Positions 51,688 to 60,230 of a stretch of DNA of 64,000 bases are shown piece after piece. Under the pieces are notes generated by a model that was given only the letters and a program-made list of their open reading frames with translations, made no database searches and had not been told where the DNA came from. The stretch's first letter is position 1; each line of letters begins with the position of its first letter. The DNA comes from Peribacillus simplex (lineage in GTDB: Bacteria; Bacillota; Bacilli; Bacillales; DSM-1321): positions 1 to 64,000 of the forward strand of contig NZ_LNNH01000007.1 in assembly GCF_001542915.1 (NCBI RefSeq). The letters run 5' to 3'. Position numbers and translations under genes: made by a program.

Positions 51688-51722
51688 AAAAAAACAGGAA
51701 CCTAGGCGGTTACCTGTTTTTT
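51688..51722. terminator. bidirectional terminator
   Basis: AAAAAAACAGG pairs with CCTGTTTTTT with an inner AACC/GGTT stem. It overlaps the end of the TVP38 gene and serves the minus strand. Confidence 0.88.
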
Positions 51723-52366
51723 CGGAAGATGCGTTGGCTCTTTTTCTTTTTCATCCGTTTGTAGATCATGAAAAATGATAAAAAGAGCAGTGCGAGTGCA
51801 GCTAACGTATATTGGTTCATCTCCATAGTTAGCAGGCCATATGGAATCAGCGATAGAAAGAAAAAGTAAATCAGGTTTCCCAGTGTCGTTGCCAATAAAA
51901 AATCCTTGAATGTAACCGAACTGACTCCTGCTGCCAGGTTGATCAGGCTTGTAGGGATAAGCGGGAAAACCCTTCCGGTAAAGACATACATAAAACCGTG
52001 CTCCACAACACTTTCTTGCCATTTTTTATCCAGCTTCTTCAAAAGAAGGTCTTGAAACCAGTTTCTTGCAGCATAGAAGATCAATCCTGATGCTACTACA
52101 CTCGTCAACCAACTCCAAAGGTAACCATATAAGAAGCCAAATATCGTGACATTGATCGTCAGGAGCAAAATTAATGGGATGATCGTAAATGAATTTTGGA
52201 CAAACATTAATACGAATGTGACCAAAAAGGTGAGCGTGAGGTTTTCCTTCAAGATGCCAATAACTGACTCCAGGTCACTTTTCCATACTAAAGTGAATAA
52301 TTCTGCATTTGTGTAAATGAATATTGCAATACCCAACAGAACAATCAAAGTCAGTAATTTTTTCAA
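51710..52366 (-). CDS. TVP38/TMEM64 (DedA-like) membrane protein
   Basis: This 218-residue protein has about five hydrophobic helices and the VTT/SNARE-associated signature (FGFLYGYLWSWLTSVVASGLIFYAARN, then GRVFPLIPTSLINLAAGVSSVTFKDFL). Members of this family act as lipid scramblases or transporters in other bacteria; this protein's substrate is unknown. It ends in a basic tail. AAAGGGTGACC-like sequence lies upstream of its start. Confidence 0.85.
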   Translation of the reverse strand: MKKLLTLIVLLGIAIFIYTNAELFTLVWKSDLESVIGILKENLTLTFLVTFVLMFVQNSFTIIPLILLLTINVTIFGFLYGYLWSWLTSVVASGLIFYAARNWFQDLLLKKLDKKWQESVVEHGFMYVFTGRVFPLIPTSLINLAAGVSSVTFKDFLLATTLGNLIYFFFLSLIPYGLLTMEMNQYTLAALALLFLSFFMIYKRMKKKKSQRIFRKNR

Positions 52367-52417
52367 AGGGTCACCACCATTCTTACTTATAGTTTACCAG
52401 CTTCAGGTTCATTGGTG

Positions 52418-52453
52418 AAAAAAGAGCTGTCGCAAAATGCAGACAGCTCTTTT
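52418..52453. terminator. terminator of queT (bidirectional)
   Basis: AAAAGAGCTGTC pairs with GACAGCTCTTTT around a 10-base loop, with T-rich flanks on both strands. Confidence 0.88.
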
Positions 52454-52486
52454 ACAGTATAGTAGGTTCAGGAAGCGATGATTCCT

Positions 52487-52972
52487 TTAAAGCCACTTTT
52501 CAAACTGAATTCTTTTGTTCATTGCATAAATGATTGGCGCACCAACCAAAAGGACAACGAATTCACCAACTGCTGTGGTGCCCCAGCTTAACCAAAGCGG
52601 TAAGTCCAAGGCAAGGTTCAGTTCTATTGCAATCAAGAACATTGTGAACGTGAAAAAGATAATCGTCGCGATCATCCGTCCTTGGATACTTTTAATGAAA
52701 CGCGAAACAAAAATGACCAGCAGCAGGGCGAGTATGGATTGCCCGACCCCGAAAATCAAGTCAAACGGAACCATGGGTGAAAATAGCAGATTCGAAATGA
52801 ATACACCGCCTACGATGCCATAGATGTATTTTTTATTGAATACTATCAGATGGTTCAGCATTTCCGGAACCCGGAATTGGTATGCGCCAAAAGATATGGG
52901 TTGAAACACGAATGAGACCGCCACATATAAGGCAGCCAAGATCCCGCTTATCACGAGGGTACGATTATTCAT
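52487..52972 (-). CDS. queT: QueT family queuosine-precursor transporter
   Basis: This 161-residue membrane protein with five to six helices matches the QueT (DUF988) family, the predicted substrate-specific component of an ECF-type transporter for preQ0 or preQ1. FVFQPISFGAYQFRVPEML is typical. A preQ1-I riboswitch immediately upstream supports the assignment directly. The energy-coupling ATPases would be elsewhere. The start is at 52972 after AGGAGAG. Confidence 0.92.
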   Translation of the reverse strand: MNNRTLVISGILAALYVAVSFVFQPISFGAYQFRVPEMLNHLIVFNKKYIYGIVGGVFISNLLFSPMVPFDLIFGVGQSILALLLVIFVSRFIKSIQGRMIATIIFFTFTMFLIAIELNLALDLPLWLSWGTTAVGEFVVLLVGAPIIYAMNKRIQFEKWL

Positions 52973-52980
52973 TTTATTCT

Positions 52981-53018
52981 CTCCTAGTTTTTTATCGTGG
53001 GATGGTTACGAACCACGT
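52981..53018 (-). promoter_or_regulatory. preQ1-I riboswitch
   Basis: On the minus strand CGTGG pairs with CCACG around a loop with TTCGTAACCATC, followed by the A-rich tail ATAAAAAACTAGGAG, the class I preQ1 layout. The tail carries the queT ribosome site AGGAG, 8 bases before the start codon, so preQ1 binding should hide it and reduce translation. Confidence 0.92.
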
Positions 53019-53185
53019 ATAGGTTTTTTCCTGAAGCTTAATAGTAGTCTAAATATGCCCCTTTCGTCAATTTGTAAAGAATGGTTATTGCTCGACCTAG
53101 CTCCATGTAGGCCAAACGGAATTTTGATTTCTTGCATGGAAGGATGATATTATTTTTATAGAGAAGTAGAAGGAGTGAGAGTGAC

Positions 53186-53671
53186 GTGTCAATCGAAAGT
53201 GTCAAACATCATTTTAAAAAATGGAATCGTGAAGGCGAAGTGATGGAATTCGAAACATCAAGCGCTACGGTTTATGAGGCAGCGGATACCATCGGTGTGA
53301 TTCCTGCGCGGATCGCTAAGACCCTATCCTTCAGGGGGGAAGGTGACAAGGCGATTTTGGTTGTAGCGGCCGGGGATGCAAAAGTCGATAATAAAAGATT
53401 TCGCCAGTCATTCGGTTTCAAGGCAAGGATGCTGGCTCCTGATGAAGTGCTCCAACAGACTGGGCATGCTATCGGCGGCGTTTGCCCATTTGGATTGGCC
53501 AACGAGCTGGACGTTTTTCTCGATGTATCAATGAAGCGGTTTGAGTCGGTATTTCCCGCTTGCGGCAGTACGAATTCTGCCATAAAGCTTACACTCGCTG
53601 AATTATTGGAATATTCAGGCGCTAAGGGGTGGGTTGATGTGTGTAAGGGTTGGGAAGAAGTGGTAATATAG
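53186..53671 (+). CDS. YbaK/EbsC family aminoacyl-tRNA deacylase
   Basis: This 161-residue protein has the YbaK fold signatures AKTLSFRG, VDNKRFRQ, IGGVCPFGL and the SVFPACGSTNSAIKLT region. Family members hydrolyse mischarged Cys- or Ala-tRNA(Pro) and similar species; the exact tRNA is unknown here. The GTG start at 53186 follows AGAAGGAGTG. It is a single gene. Confidence 0.88.
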   Translation: MSIESVKHHFKKWNREGEVMEFETSSATVYEAADTIGVIPARIAKTLSFRGEGDKAILVVAAGDAKVDNKRFRQSFGFKARMLAPDEVLQQTGHAIGGVCPFGLANELDVFLDVSMKRFESVFPACGSTNSAIKLTLAELLEYSGAKGWVDVCKGWEEVVI

Positions 53672-53813
53672 GAAAAAGGTTAGGAACGGCTGTTATTTTA
53701 TGAAACGGACAGATTCGCATCAGTTGGAATGCGCTCGATTACAGAAAAATAACCTGTGAAATCGCCCCAGCTGAAGATGCTCGTGAAGAAATCCCCTAAA
53801 TGGAGCGTGAAGG

Positions 53814-54626
53814 ATGTTAACCGGAAGCCATCGAAAAAACAATAGCAGCTACCTTAGTCTAAAAACTCTTTATGAAGAAAACATCACGGTCAAGAGTATA
53901 GCCCAAGAGCTTGAAGCCTGTCACAAAAATGATGAAGCGCTGGATATACGTAATGCGCTGGAAAAAAAGAATTTCGATATCATGGCTGTGCAAGATCAAG
54001 GGGACATCATCGGATATATCGAAAGGCACGAGCTTGGTGAAGGAAGGATTTCGAGGTATTTGAGACACTTTTCACCAAGGGAGCTTGTTTCGGACTCAAC
54101 CCCCTTGATTCAGCTTCTTCATATTTTCAAGAAAAAAACAAGGGTGTTCGTGCTGGAGAACAACTCAATCAAAAAGTTGATTACCCATGCTGACCTTCAA
54201 AAGCCGCCTATCAGGATGCTGATATTCGGCTATATCACCCTATTGGAAATGAGGCTGAGCGATATCATTCTGCATCGATTCGGCGATGGCGGCTGGCACT
54301 CCATGATAAGCGAGGACCGTCTGGAAAAGGCAATCGAATTATATCGGCGCCGAATCGATAAAAATGAAGATATCAATATAATAGAGTGTCTGCAAATCAG
54401 TGATAAGTTCGATATTATCCATAAAGATCAGGAAATGAGGCGTTTTTTTCAAATCCCTTCAAAAAGTAAGGGGAGGAAGGATGCGAATGCGATCCGGAAA
54501 TTGCGGGATAAGATTTCGCATGCCAATGAATTGGGGCTGGACATGTCCTGGATGGAAATCATTGAAGTGGTCGAATGCTGCGGTCAGCTGCTCGAAATAT
54601 CCGAATCCTATCAGTACGAGAAGTAA
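53814..54626 (+). CDS. CBS-HEPN protein of unknown function
   Basis: This 270-residue protein has an N-terminal CBS-pair-like region (FDIMAVQDQGDIIGYIERHELGEG; TRVFVLENNSIKKLITHADLQKPP, about residues 45-135). A helical C-terminal domain carries RDKISH at residues 231-236, an R-x4-H motif typical of HEPN domains, many of which are RNases. CBS domains often bind adenine nucleotides. No partner antitoxin gene is next to it. A nucleotide-sensing RNase is possible but unproven. Confidence 0.65.
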   Translation: MLTGSHRKNNSSYLSLKTLYEENITVKSIAQELEACHKNDEALDIRNALEKKNFDIMAVQDQGDIIGYIERHELGEGRISRYLRHFSPRELVSDSTPLIQLLHIFKKKTRVFVLENNSIKKLITHADLQKPPIRMLIFGYITLLEMRLSDIILHRFGDGGWHSMISEDRLEKAIELYRRRIDKNEDINIIECLQISDKFDIIHKDQEMRRFFQIPSKSKGRKDANAIRKLRDKISHANELGLDMSWMEIIEVVECCGQLLEISESYQYEK

Positions 54627-54657
54627 GAACCAGGCATCCATACTGGTTCTTTTTTTG
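54626..54657 (+). terminator. terminator after the CBS-HEPN gene
   Basis: AGAACCAG pairs with CTGGTTCT around a 9-base loop, followed by seven Ts. Confidence 0.92.
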
Positions 54658-54716
54658 TTTTTGGTACTTCAATCAAGAGAGAAAGCTGCCTATATTTAGG
54701 CAGCTTCCCCAAGGTA

Positions 54717-55013
54717 TTAAAACTCTGGCAGTTGGTCGAGATTATTTTCCTTGATGCCATCAGGCTCACTCCGCAATATGTCACGTCCATATTTATGAAA
54801 GACATCAACATTGGCAAGCTGACCTGCCTTCGCCTCGGAAAGGGCAGTAGGGTAGTCAAGTTCGCGGCCGGAATTCGTCTTGATGGCAATGATATTGTCA
54901 TCTTCATTTTTCCTGACAGCAATGATTTCTTCCTTTCCAGTTGAATCAGGCTGATTTGCTTGCGGTGTACCCTGCTGTTTATAGGATTCATAGGCTTTTT
55001 CAAATTGGTCCAT
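54717..55013 (-). CDS. DUF3892 family small protein
   Basis: This 98-residue hydrophilic protein has a DUF3892-like core (IIAVRKNEDDNIIAIKTNSGRELDYPTALSEAKAGQLANVDVF, about residues 29-71). AGGAGGTG precedes the ATG. A stem AGCTGCCTA/TAGGCAGCT at 54684-54705 follows it and may terminate it. The function is unknown. Confidence 0.82.
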   Translation of the reverse strand: MDQFEKAYESYKQQGTPQANQPDSTGKEEIIAVRKNEDDNIIAIKTNSGRELDYPTALSEAKAGQLANVDVFHKYGRDILRSEPDGIKENNLDQLPEF

Positions 55014-55261
55014 GTTTTTGACACCTCCTATGTATAGGGTGAACTAATTGTTCTGCAATATACAAACCTCATCCAGCTACGCTGTCGACGTATGTAAATA
55101 CTGAATACGGTACTTTTTGCATGATTCGATAATCCTGTAAATTTCATTATTATGGTAAAAAGCTACTTTCGTCATGGCTGAATAGGGATGAACCTACCTA
55201 TTTAGATATCCTTTGCTATTGTAAAATTATGGAGTGAAACTATGAAACTGGGAGGCAATCT

Positions 55262-56659
55262 ATGAAAAAACAATTTCTATCATTTACACTAATCGCTGGA
55301 ATGGTCCTTCATTCATCAGGGACAGTCACTGCGTTGGCAGCAACATATCCTGCTCCGGCGCATCATGCTGCATCCGCAGATAAGCAGGTCGTTAAAAGGA
55401 TCGATGTCGAAAAAATCTACAGAAATATTGATTACCTCTCCAAAACACCTCGAGTGGCCGGTACTGAATCAGAGTACAAGGCCGTCCAGTTCATCAAAAA
55501 GCAATTCAAATCATACGGCTATAAAGCCAATATCGAAAAGTTCAATTTTTTATCCTATACGGATCCAAATCGGGTTGAGCTATCGATTGGAGGCTTTGAT
55601 GGGGAAATCAAGCCAAACCATTTAACTTATTCAGTGAATGGAAATCCATCCGGTGAACTGGTATATGCCGGCCTAGGAACGAAGGAAGAGCTTGAAAAAG
55701 CAAGTGTCACAGGGAAAATTGCCCTTATCCAAAGAGGCAGTCTCACTTTTGCAGAGAAGGTACTGAACGCGGCAGAAAAAGGCGCGGCGGGTGTCATCCT
55801 GTACAATAATGCAGATGGCGAATTGAATGGAACCCTCGGAGGGGACAATGATCAGTATATTCCTTCTGTCACGATCACGAAAAAAGATGGAGAGGACCTT
55901 CTGGAAAAAATGAAGGCAGGAGGCAATTTGACCGCTTCATTAAAAATCGAAGGGGCTCATACTGGAGAAAAAACCTCTTATAACGTGGTGGCCATGAAAA
56001 AGGCTACCAAGAACATGAAAGCTAAAAAAAGCGATATCATTTATATCACAGGTCATCATGATTCCGTCGCTGGAGCACCGGGAGCGAATGATGACGCATC
56101 GGGAACGTCGGTCACACTTGAACTTGCCCGGGTATTGAAGAATCTTCCCACTGATACGGAAATCCGCTTCGTTACCTTCGGCGCCGAGGAGAATGGTCTG
56201 CTAGGTTCGCAGCATTATGTCGGGAACCTCCCTGAGGAGGAGATCAAGCGGACGATCGCCAACTTCAACCTCGATATGGTTGGAAGCAGGGACGCTGGAG
56301 ATTTGGTGATTTTAAGTAATGATGGCGAAATGAATCTTGTGACCAATCTGGCTCAGGCATCAAGTGCCAGGCTGAATGGGACGCCTACTCCATATGGACA
56401 AGGCGGCCGAAGTGACCATGTATCCTTCGCCGAGGCTGGGATTCCCGCGGCCTTATTCATCCACAGTCCTTCAGAACCTTGGTATCATACTCCTGATGAT
56501 ACCATTGATAAGATATCTAAGGAAAAGCTTCAAGATGTTGCTGAAATCGTCGGCACCGCTGTCTATGACCAAGCAAAAATTGAAAAGAAAAAACCATTTC
56601 CACCTCAAGGGAAAAAGGTGAAAGCACCGCATTTAGCTGAAGAGAAAGAATTCAAGTAA
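55262..56659 (+). CDS. secreted M28 family aminopeptidase with PA domain
   Basis: This 465-residue zinc aminopeptidase has a signal peptide (about residues 1-27, ending ALAA) and a PA domain (GKIALIQRGSLTFAEKV, about 155-200). The M28 catalytic domain shows zinc and catalytic residues in TGHHDSV, GANDDASG, FGAEENG, DMVGS and WYHTPDD. It resembles B. subtilis YwaD, a secreted double-zinc leucine aminopeptidase. GGGAGG precedes ATG 55262. The C-terminus is Lys/Pro-rich. Confidence 0.9.
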   Translation: MKKQFLSFTLIAGMVLHSSGTVTALAATYPAPAHHAASADKQVVKRIDVEKIYRNIDYLSKTPRVAGTESEYKAVQFIKKQFKSYGYKANIEKFNFLSYTDPNRVELSIGGFDGEIKPNHLTYSVNGNPSGELVYAGLGTKEELEKASVTGKIALIQRGSLTFAEKVLNAAEKGAAGVILYNNADGELNGTLGGDNDQYIPSVTITKKDGEDLLEKMKAGGNLTASLKIEGAHTGEKTSYNVVAMKKATKNMKAKKSDIIYITGHHDSVAGAPGANDDASGTSVTLELARVLKNLPTDTEIRFVTFGAEENGLLGSQHYVGNLPEEEIKRTIANFNLDMVGSRDAGDLVILSNDGEMNLVTNLAQASSARLNGTPTPYGQGGRSDHVSFAEAGIPAALFIHSPSEPWYHTPDDTIDKISKEKLQDVAEIVGTAVYDQAKIEKKKPFPPQGKKVKAPHLAEEKEFK

Positions 56660-56687
56660 GGAAGATGTACGAAGGGTAAGTTTTTTA

Positions 56688-56711
56688 GGGTGCATCCTGC
56701 ACCCCTTTTTT
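56688..56711 (+). terminator. terminator after the aminopeptidase gene
   Basis: GGGTGCA pairs with TGCACCC around a 3-base loop, followed by C and a run of Ts. Confidence 0.88.
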
Positions 56712-56815
56712 TATGTTTAAAAATGGAAAATCAGGGGTAATAAGCCTAGGTTGGAACTGCTTTTATATGGGTGTAATTTCCTAATGTTCGAGCTTAAATA
56801 GCTTATTTATCCCTA

Positions 56816-56844
56816 TTTAACTGTAAGACTATAATCCTTATAAT
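56816..56844 (+). promoter_or_regulatory. candidate promoter of the LXG operon
   Basis: TTTAAC (56816-56821) and TATAAT (56839-56844) are 17 bp apart. A second TATAAT lies at 56830-56835. The first gene starts at 56901. Confidence 0.55.
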
Positions 56845-56900
56845 AAAAAATATGAAAAATATGACAGTGATGAAGAATGATTTTTTGAGGTGATTACGAA

Positions 56901-57326
56901 TTGCATGCAAATTCTTTAAGGGAGATTCACTCGGCCATCTCGGGCAGAATGTCGGACGTGAGTGAAAAAATCAATCGCTTGGAGCAGGCTAAACGACAAA
57001 TCAATGAAGAACAAAATATATGCTTAGGAGAAATCAGGAAAATAATACATCCGGAATTGGCAGGAAGCTGGACGGGAAATCGAGCCGATGACTTCCAAGA
57101 TGCCCGCAGCGATGCGTACAAGGCCATGTCTGCGATCATTCATGCTGATTATGACGACTATCAAGAGAAAATCGAAGGAAAAATCACAATGCTGAATATA
57201 GAGAAAACAGCTTTGAGTGCAGCAGGCACCATAGCCCATGAAGCGGATGCCCTTTTGGAAAAAGGAGAAGCCGTCATTGATCAATTGGAAAGTAAACTAT
57301 CATATTTAAAAGGGTGGTTGTTTTAA
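56901..57326 (+). CDS. YwqH-like DUF5082 protein (LXG partner)
   Basis: This 141-residue helical protein of the DUF5082 family is found upstream of LXG toxins (YwqH in B. subtilis). It is WXG100-like, with a WTGNRADDF-type turn in its middle (residue about 58) and long coiled-coil flanks. Such small partners bind the LXG domain for export by the type VII system. The TTG start at 56901 follows TGAGGTGATT. It overlaps the next gene by one base. Confidence 0.85.
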   Translation: MHANSLREIHSAISGRMSDVSEKINRLEQAKRQINEEQNICLGEIRKIIHPELAGSWTGNRADDFQDARSDAYKAMSAIIHADYDDYQEKIEGKITMLNIEKTALSAAGTIAHEADALLEKGEAVIDQLESKLSYLKGWLF

Positions 57327-57613
57327 TGACGACAATCAAGCTGAATCATCCTGCCGTAACGAAGCAGGTCGATCAGGTAAAGACGGCCCTTGGTGGCGTC
57401 AGTCTTGGACATGTACCAGCAGGAGAGCTTGGCAGCAATAAATTGGAATTTACCTCGAAGTGGATGGATCGGGAAACGAACCTTGAGAAGGTTTTCGAAC
57501 AATATATTAAAATCGTCCAAAAAAATGTCGAAGATACCCGGGCCAATATCGATTTATTAAAAGAGCAGGATGAGGCCATCTCCCATACTTCACATGGGTA
57601 TCCTGCGAGATGA
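57326..57613 (+). CDS. YwqI-like DUF5344 protein (LXG partner)
   Basis: This 95-residue protein of the DUF5344 family (YwqI-like) is the second small helical partner upstream of LXG toxins. ATG 57326 overlaps the previous stop (TAATG), and the end overlaps the LXG start (ATGA), so the three genes are tightly coupled. It probably forms a complex with the LXG domain for secretion. Confidence 0.85.
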   Translation: MTTIKLNHPAVTKQVDQVKTALGGVSLGHVPAGELGSNKLEFTSKWMDRETNLEKVFEQYIKIVQKNVEDTRANIDLLKEQDEAISHTSHGYPAR

Positions 57614-59580
57614 AAATCTACGAAGCCGAGAGCTTGCAGGACGCAACCAAGTCACGCGCCAAGCAATATGAAGAGTTAAAGAAGCAAATCATTGCCCTTA
57701 AAAAGGAATTTCAGGGGATCGTCGGCCTTGATCACGAGTTTCAGGGAGCCGGTGCTGCCGCCATCAAAAGCTTCTATGAAGCGCAGAGCGACGTAGCTGA
57801 CGCCTGGATTGAGCTATTCACGACTCAAATCAGTTTTTTGGAGGGCATTCCTGCCACTCTCGAAGATGCGGACCTCTCCGGTAATACGGTGGTGGAGGTT
57901 CCATTTTTAGATGGGGAAGTTTCGAATGGCATTAAGCAAGCGAAGTCGCTTGTCGATGAACAAGCAAGCGATCTTAACAGAATCCTGAACAGTATTGATG
58001 ATATCCTACCTCTGGATATGTTCGACCAAAAGGATTTTAATGAAAAAATCACGCTGGCCGGGCATAGACTGGATGACACCGTGACAAAGGTAGAGAATGT
58101 CGACCGGCAATTGGTCGAGGAGTATGAAGTGTCTGTCGGGCAGGAAAACGTGGCGGTTGGCCTTTTTCGTGCCTTGCTTGATGCGACCAAACAGGACGGC
58201 ACCATTTCGCCGATGACGTTCAACCAAACAGCCTTCAAGAATAGTGAAGTCTATCAAGTGAAGGATGAAGTCGCCGGTCAGATGAAGGAGTACCAGACCT
58301 TCAAAAAGGAACAAGCCGAAGCCAAGGAAATCGAACAAGAAATGGAAGAACTCGAAAACCGCCCATGGTACGAAAAAGCCTGGGATACGACAAAAACCTT
58401 TACAGGGGAATTTACGGGATATTATGATTCAATCAGGGCAACGACCGGGGTCGATCCAGTCACGGGCCGCAAGCTGTCCGATGCCGAACGAATCGCCGCA
58501 GGCGCCATGGCGGCCGCTGGGTTCATCCCCGTCGTCGGCTGGGCCGGACGGGCCATCAAGGGCGGCAGTGCCATCTACAAAACGGCCAAAGGACTGAACG
58601 CCGCGAATCACGCACTCGACGCTTACAAATCGACAAAGGGCTTTAGCCTTCTCCAGAAATCCGAATACGGGATATACGGACTCCTCGCCGCCAACGGCCT
58701 TGGCGAAGCCGCCACAGGCAAAGACATGTTCGGCAACCAGCTAACCGAGGAACAGCGCCAGAACGGCCTCTTGGTGGCACTGGGAATCGGCAGTGTGGCT
58801 GGTGCGGCCAAAGTCGCCGATAAAGTAGCAAGTGGTACAAAGTTCATCCCTTACAGCAAGGAATTTGCGCAGAAGCAGGTTCAGAAGGTTCAAGCTTTCG
58901 GCAGGGAAATCGGCAAGGTGGAAGTTCCTCTCCGGATTAGGGTCGAAGAATTAGCGACGGCGTATGGATACAACTATAAATATGTCACTTTTGATAATAC
59001 TACGGTTAAGGATATCGTGCAGAAGTTTACGGTTAAGAGTGATGGTGGTAAGGGTACAGGCAAAGTAGTGCTTGCAAAGGAATCCATTGAAATTACAAAA
59101 GTGGAGTATGGAAAGCATTATACAAGAGAGCGGATGAAGAAAGTTTTAAAACCGAATATTGAATATACATCCCCTGGTGGTCACGTATATAAAACAGACG
59201 AAAAGGGTCGTATAACAAGTGTAGAAGGTTCTCTCGACTTAGGTAGTGGTAAACGAAACAATTATGCTCAGCGAATTGCTGGAAGGGAAGACCGCTTGCC
59301 GGATGATCAAGGGGGCCACTTAATCGCCAGCATATTTAAAGGGTCTGGTCATCTAGACAACCTTGTTCCTATGAATGCAAACCTGAATATGGGAGAATGG
59401 AAAAAACTCGAAATATCTTGGGCAAAAGCTTTAGACAGTAATCCTCCTAAAACAGTAGAAGTGAAAATTTATCCTGTGTATGAGGGAAATTCAACTCGAC
59501 CTACAAGTTTCGACATAGAGTATAAAATTGACGATGGCCGTTGGGATTTAAGAACATTTGAAAATAGAGCAGGGGGATAA
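57610..59580 (+). CDS. LXG-domain polymorphic toxin with nuclease tip
   Basis: This 656-residue toxin has an N-terminal LXG domain (about residues 1-200) for type VII export and a pre-toxin helical hairpin (RIAAGAMAAAGFIPVVGWAGR, about 291-315). A linker (about 408-470) follows, then a C-terminal DNA/RNA non-specific endonuclease domain (about 515-656). The catalytic region DDQGGHLIAS is at about 566-575, and the later NLVPMNANLN fits an Endonuclea_NS_2-type nuclease. The sequence becomes AT-rich after about 58970, where the tip begins. Its immunity gene follows 3 bp after the stop. Confidence 0.92.
   Translation: MKIYEAESLQDATKSRAKQYEELKKQIIALKKEFQGIVGLDHEFQGAGAAAIKSFYEAQSDVADAWIELFTTQISFLEGIPATLEDADLSGNTVVEVPFLDGEVSNGIKQAKSLVDEQASDLNRILNSIDDILPLDMFDQKDFNEKITLAGHRLDDTVTKVENVDRQLVEEYEVSVGQENVAVGLFRALLDATKQDGTISPMTFNQTAFKNSEVYQVKDEVAGQMKEYQTFKKEQAEAKEIEQEMEELENRPWYEKAWDTTKTFTGEFTGYYDSIRATTGVDPVTGRKLSDAERIAAGAMAAAGFIPVVGWAGRAIKGGSAIYKTAKGLNAANHALDAYKSTKGFSLLQKSEYGIYGLLAANGLGEAATGKDMFGNQLTEEQRQNGLLVALGIGSVAGAAKVADKVASGTKFIPYSKEFAQKQVQKVQAFGREIGKVEVPLRIRVEELATAYGYNYKYVTFDNTTVKDIVQKFTVKSDGGKGTGKVVLAKESIEITKVEYGKHYTRERMKKVLKPNIEYTSPGGHVYKTDEKGRITSVEGSLDLGSGKRNNYAQRIAGREDRLPDDQGGHLIASIFKGSGHLDNLVPMNANLNMGEWKKLEISWAKALDSNPPKTVEVKIYPVYEGNSTRPTSFDIEYKIDDGRWDLRTFENRAGG
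58829..58893 (+). repeat. linker repeat, copy A (inside the LXG toxin gene)
   Basis: This 65-bp segment is 63/65 identical to 60238-60302. It encodes SGTKFIPYSKEFAQKQVQKV just before the nuclease tip. The two differences are 58864 T/A and 58872 G/A. Confidence 0.95.
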
Positions 59581-59583
59581 AAA

Positions 59584-60051
59584 ATGAATGAATCAAAACT
59601 AAATGAATATTATCAGAAAATAGCTCAAACAGTAAATGAGATGATTCCAGAAGAATGGAGTAAAGTTATTTTGTATGGAGAAGTTAATGAGGGGACAGGG
59701 ACTGCGTTCTTTTTCTATCAGTCTAATATTAATGATAAACTCATATATAGTCACGATATCCCTGAATTACATAGTATTAGTAGAATAGAGTATAGAGATA
59801 CTTGGCGGAGGTTAATAAAGGTTTTAAAAGAATTATCAGATGAATTTAAAGATAATAATCAAGAACAATGGACCAATTTAACTTTTACTTTAGAAAGTAC
59901 AGGGGAATTTAAAGTTGACTATGATTATGAAGATTTATCAAATGCAGATGATCACGAAAGAAGGGTTATTTGGGAATATACTCGTTTGGGTCTTTTACCT
60001 GAAACTGAATATGATAAGAGTATTTTAGAAGAATACCTCAAGAAAGAATAA
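59584..60051 (+). CDS. YezG family immunity protein
   Basis: This 155-residue acidic protein resembles the YezG/DUF600 immunity family that pairs with YeeF-type LXG nucleases in B. subtilis. AGGGGGATAAAAA precedes ATG 59584, only 3 bp after the toxin stop. It should bind and block the nuclease tip in the producing cell. The strand is more AT-rich than the toxin N-terminus, like the tip itself. Confidence 0.85.
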   Translation: MNESKLNEYYQKIAQTVNEMIPEEWSKVILYGEVNEGTGTAFFFYQSNINDKLIYSHDIPELHSISRIEYRDTWRRLIKVLKELSDEFKDNNQEQWTNLTFTLESTGEFKVDYDYEDLSNADDHERRVIWEYTRLGLLPETEYDKSILEEYLKKE

Positions 60052-60082
60052 TGGAGGATAAAAAAAGCTTGTTTTTTTGTAT

Positions 60083-60110
60083 GACCTTAACGGTAAAGTT
60101 AAGGTCTTTT
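60083..60110 (+). terminator. terminator after the YezG immunity gene
   Basis: GACCTTAAC pairs with GTTAAGGTC around a 6-base loop, followed by TTTT. Confidence 0.85.
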
Positions 60111-60230
60111 CATTGTAGAAATAGCATATGTATTGTTTTAAGTTATATCGGGCTTCTCATATAAAAGGCCGTTAGTTCTAAAAAAGATATATAGATAAGA
60201 ATATGGATTTACTGACCTCAGACATCGTGA

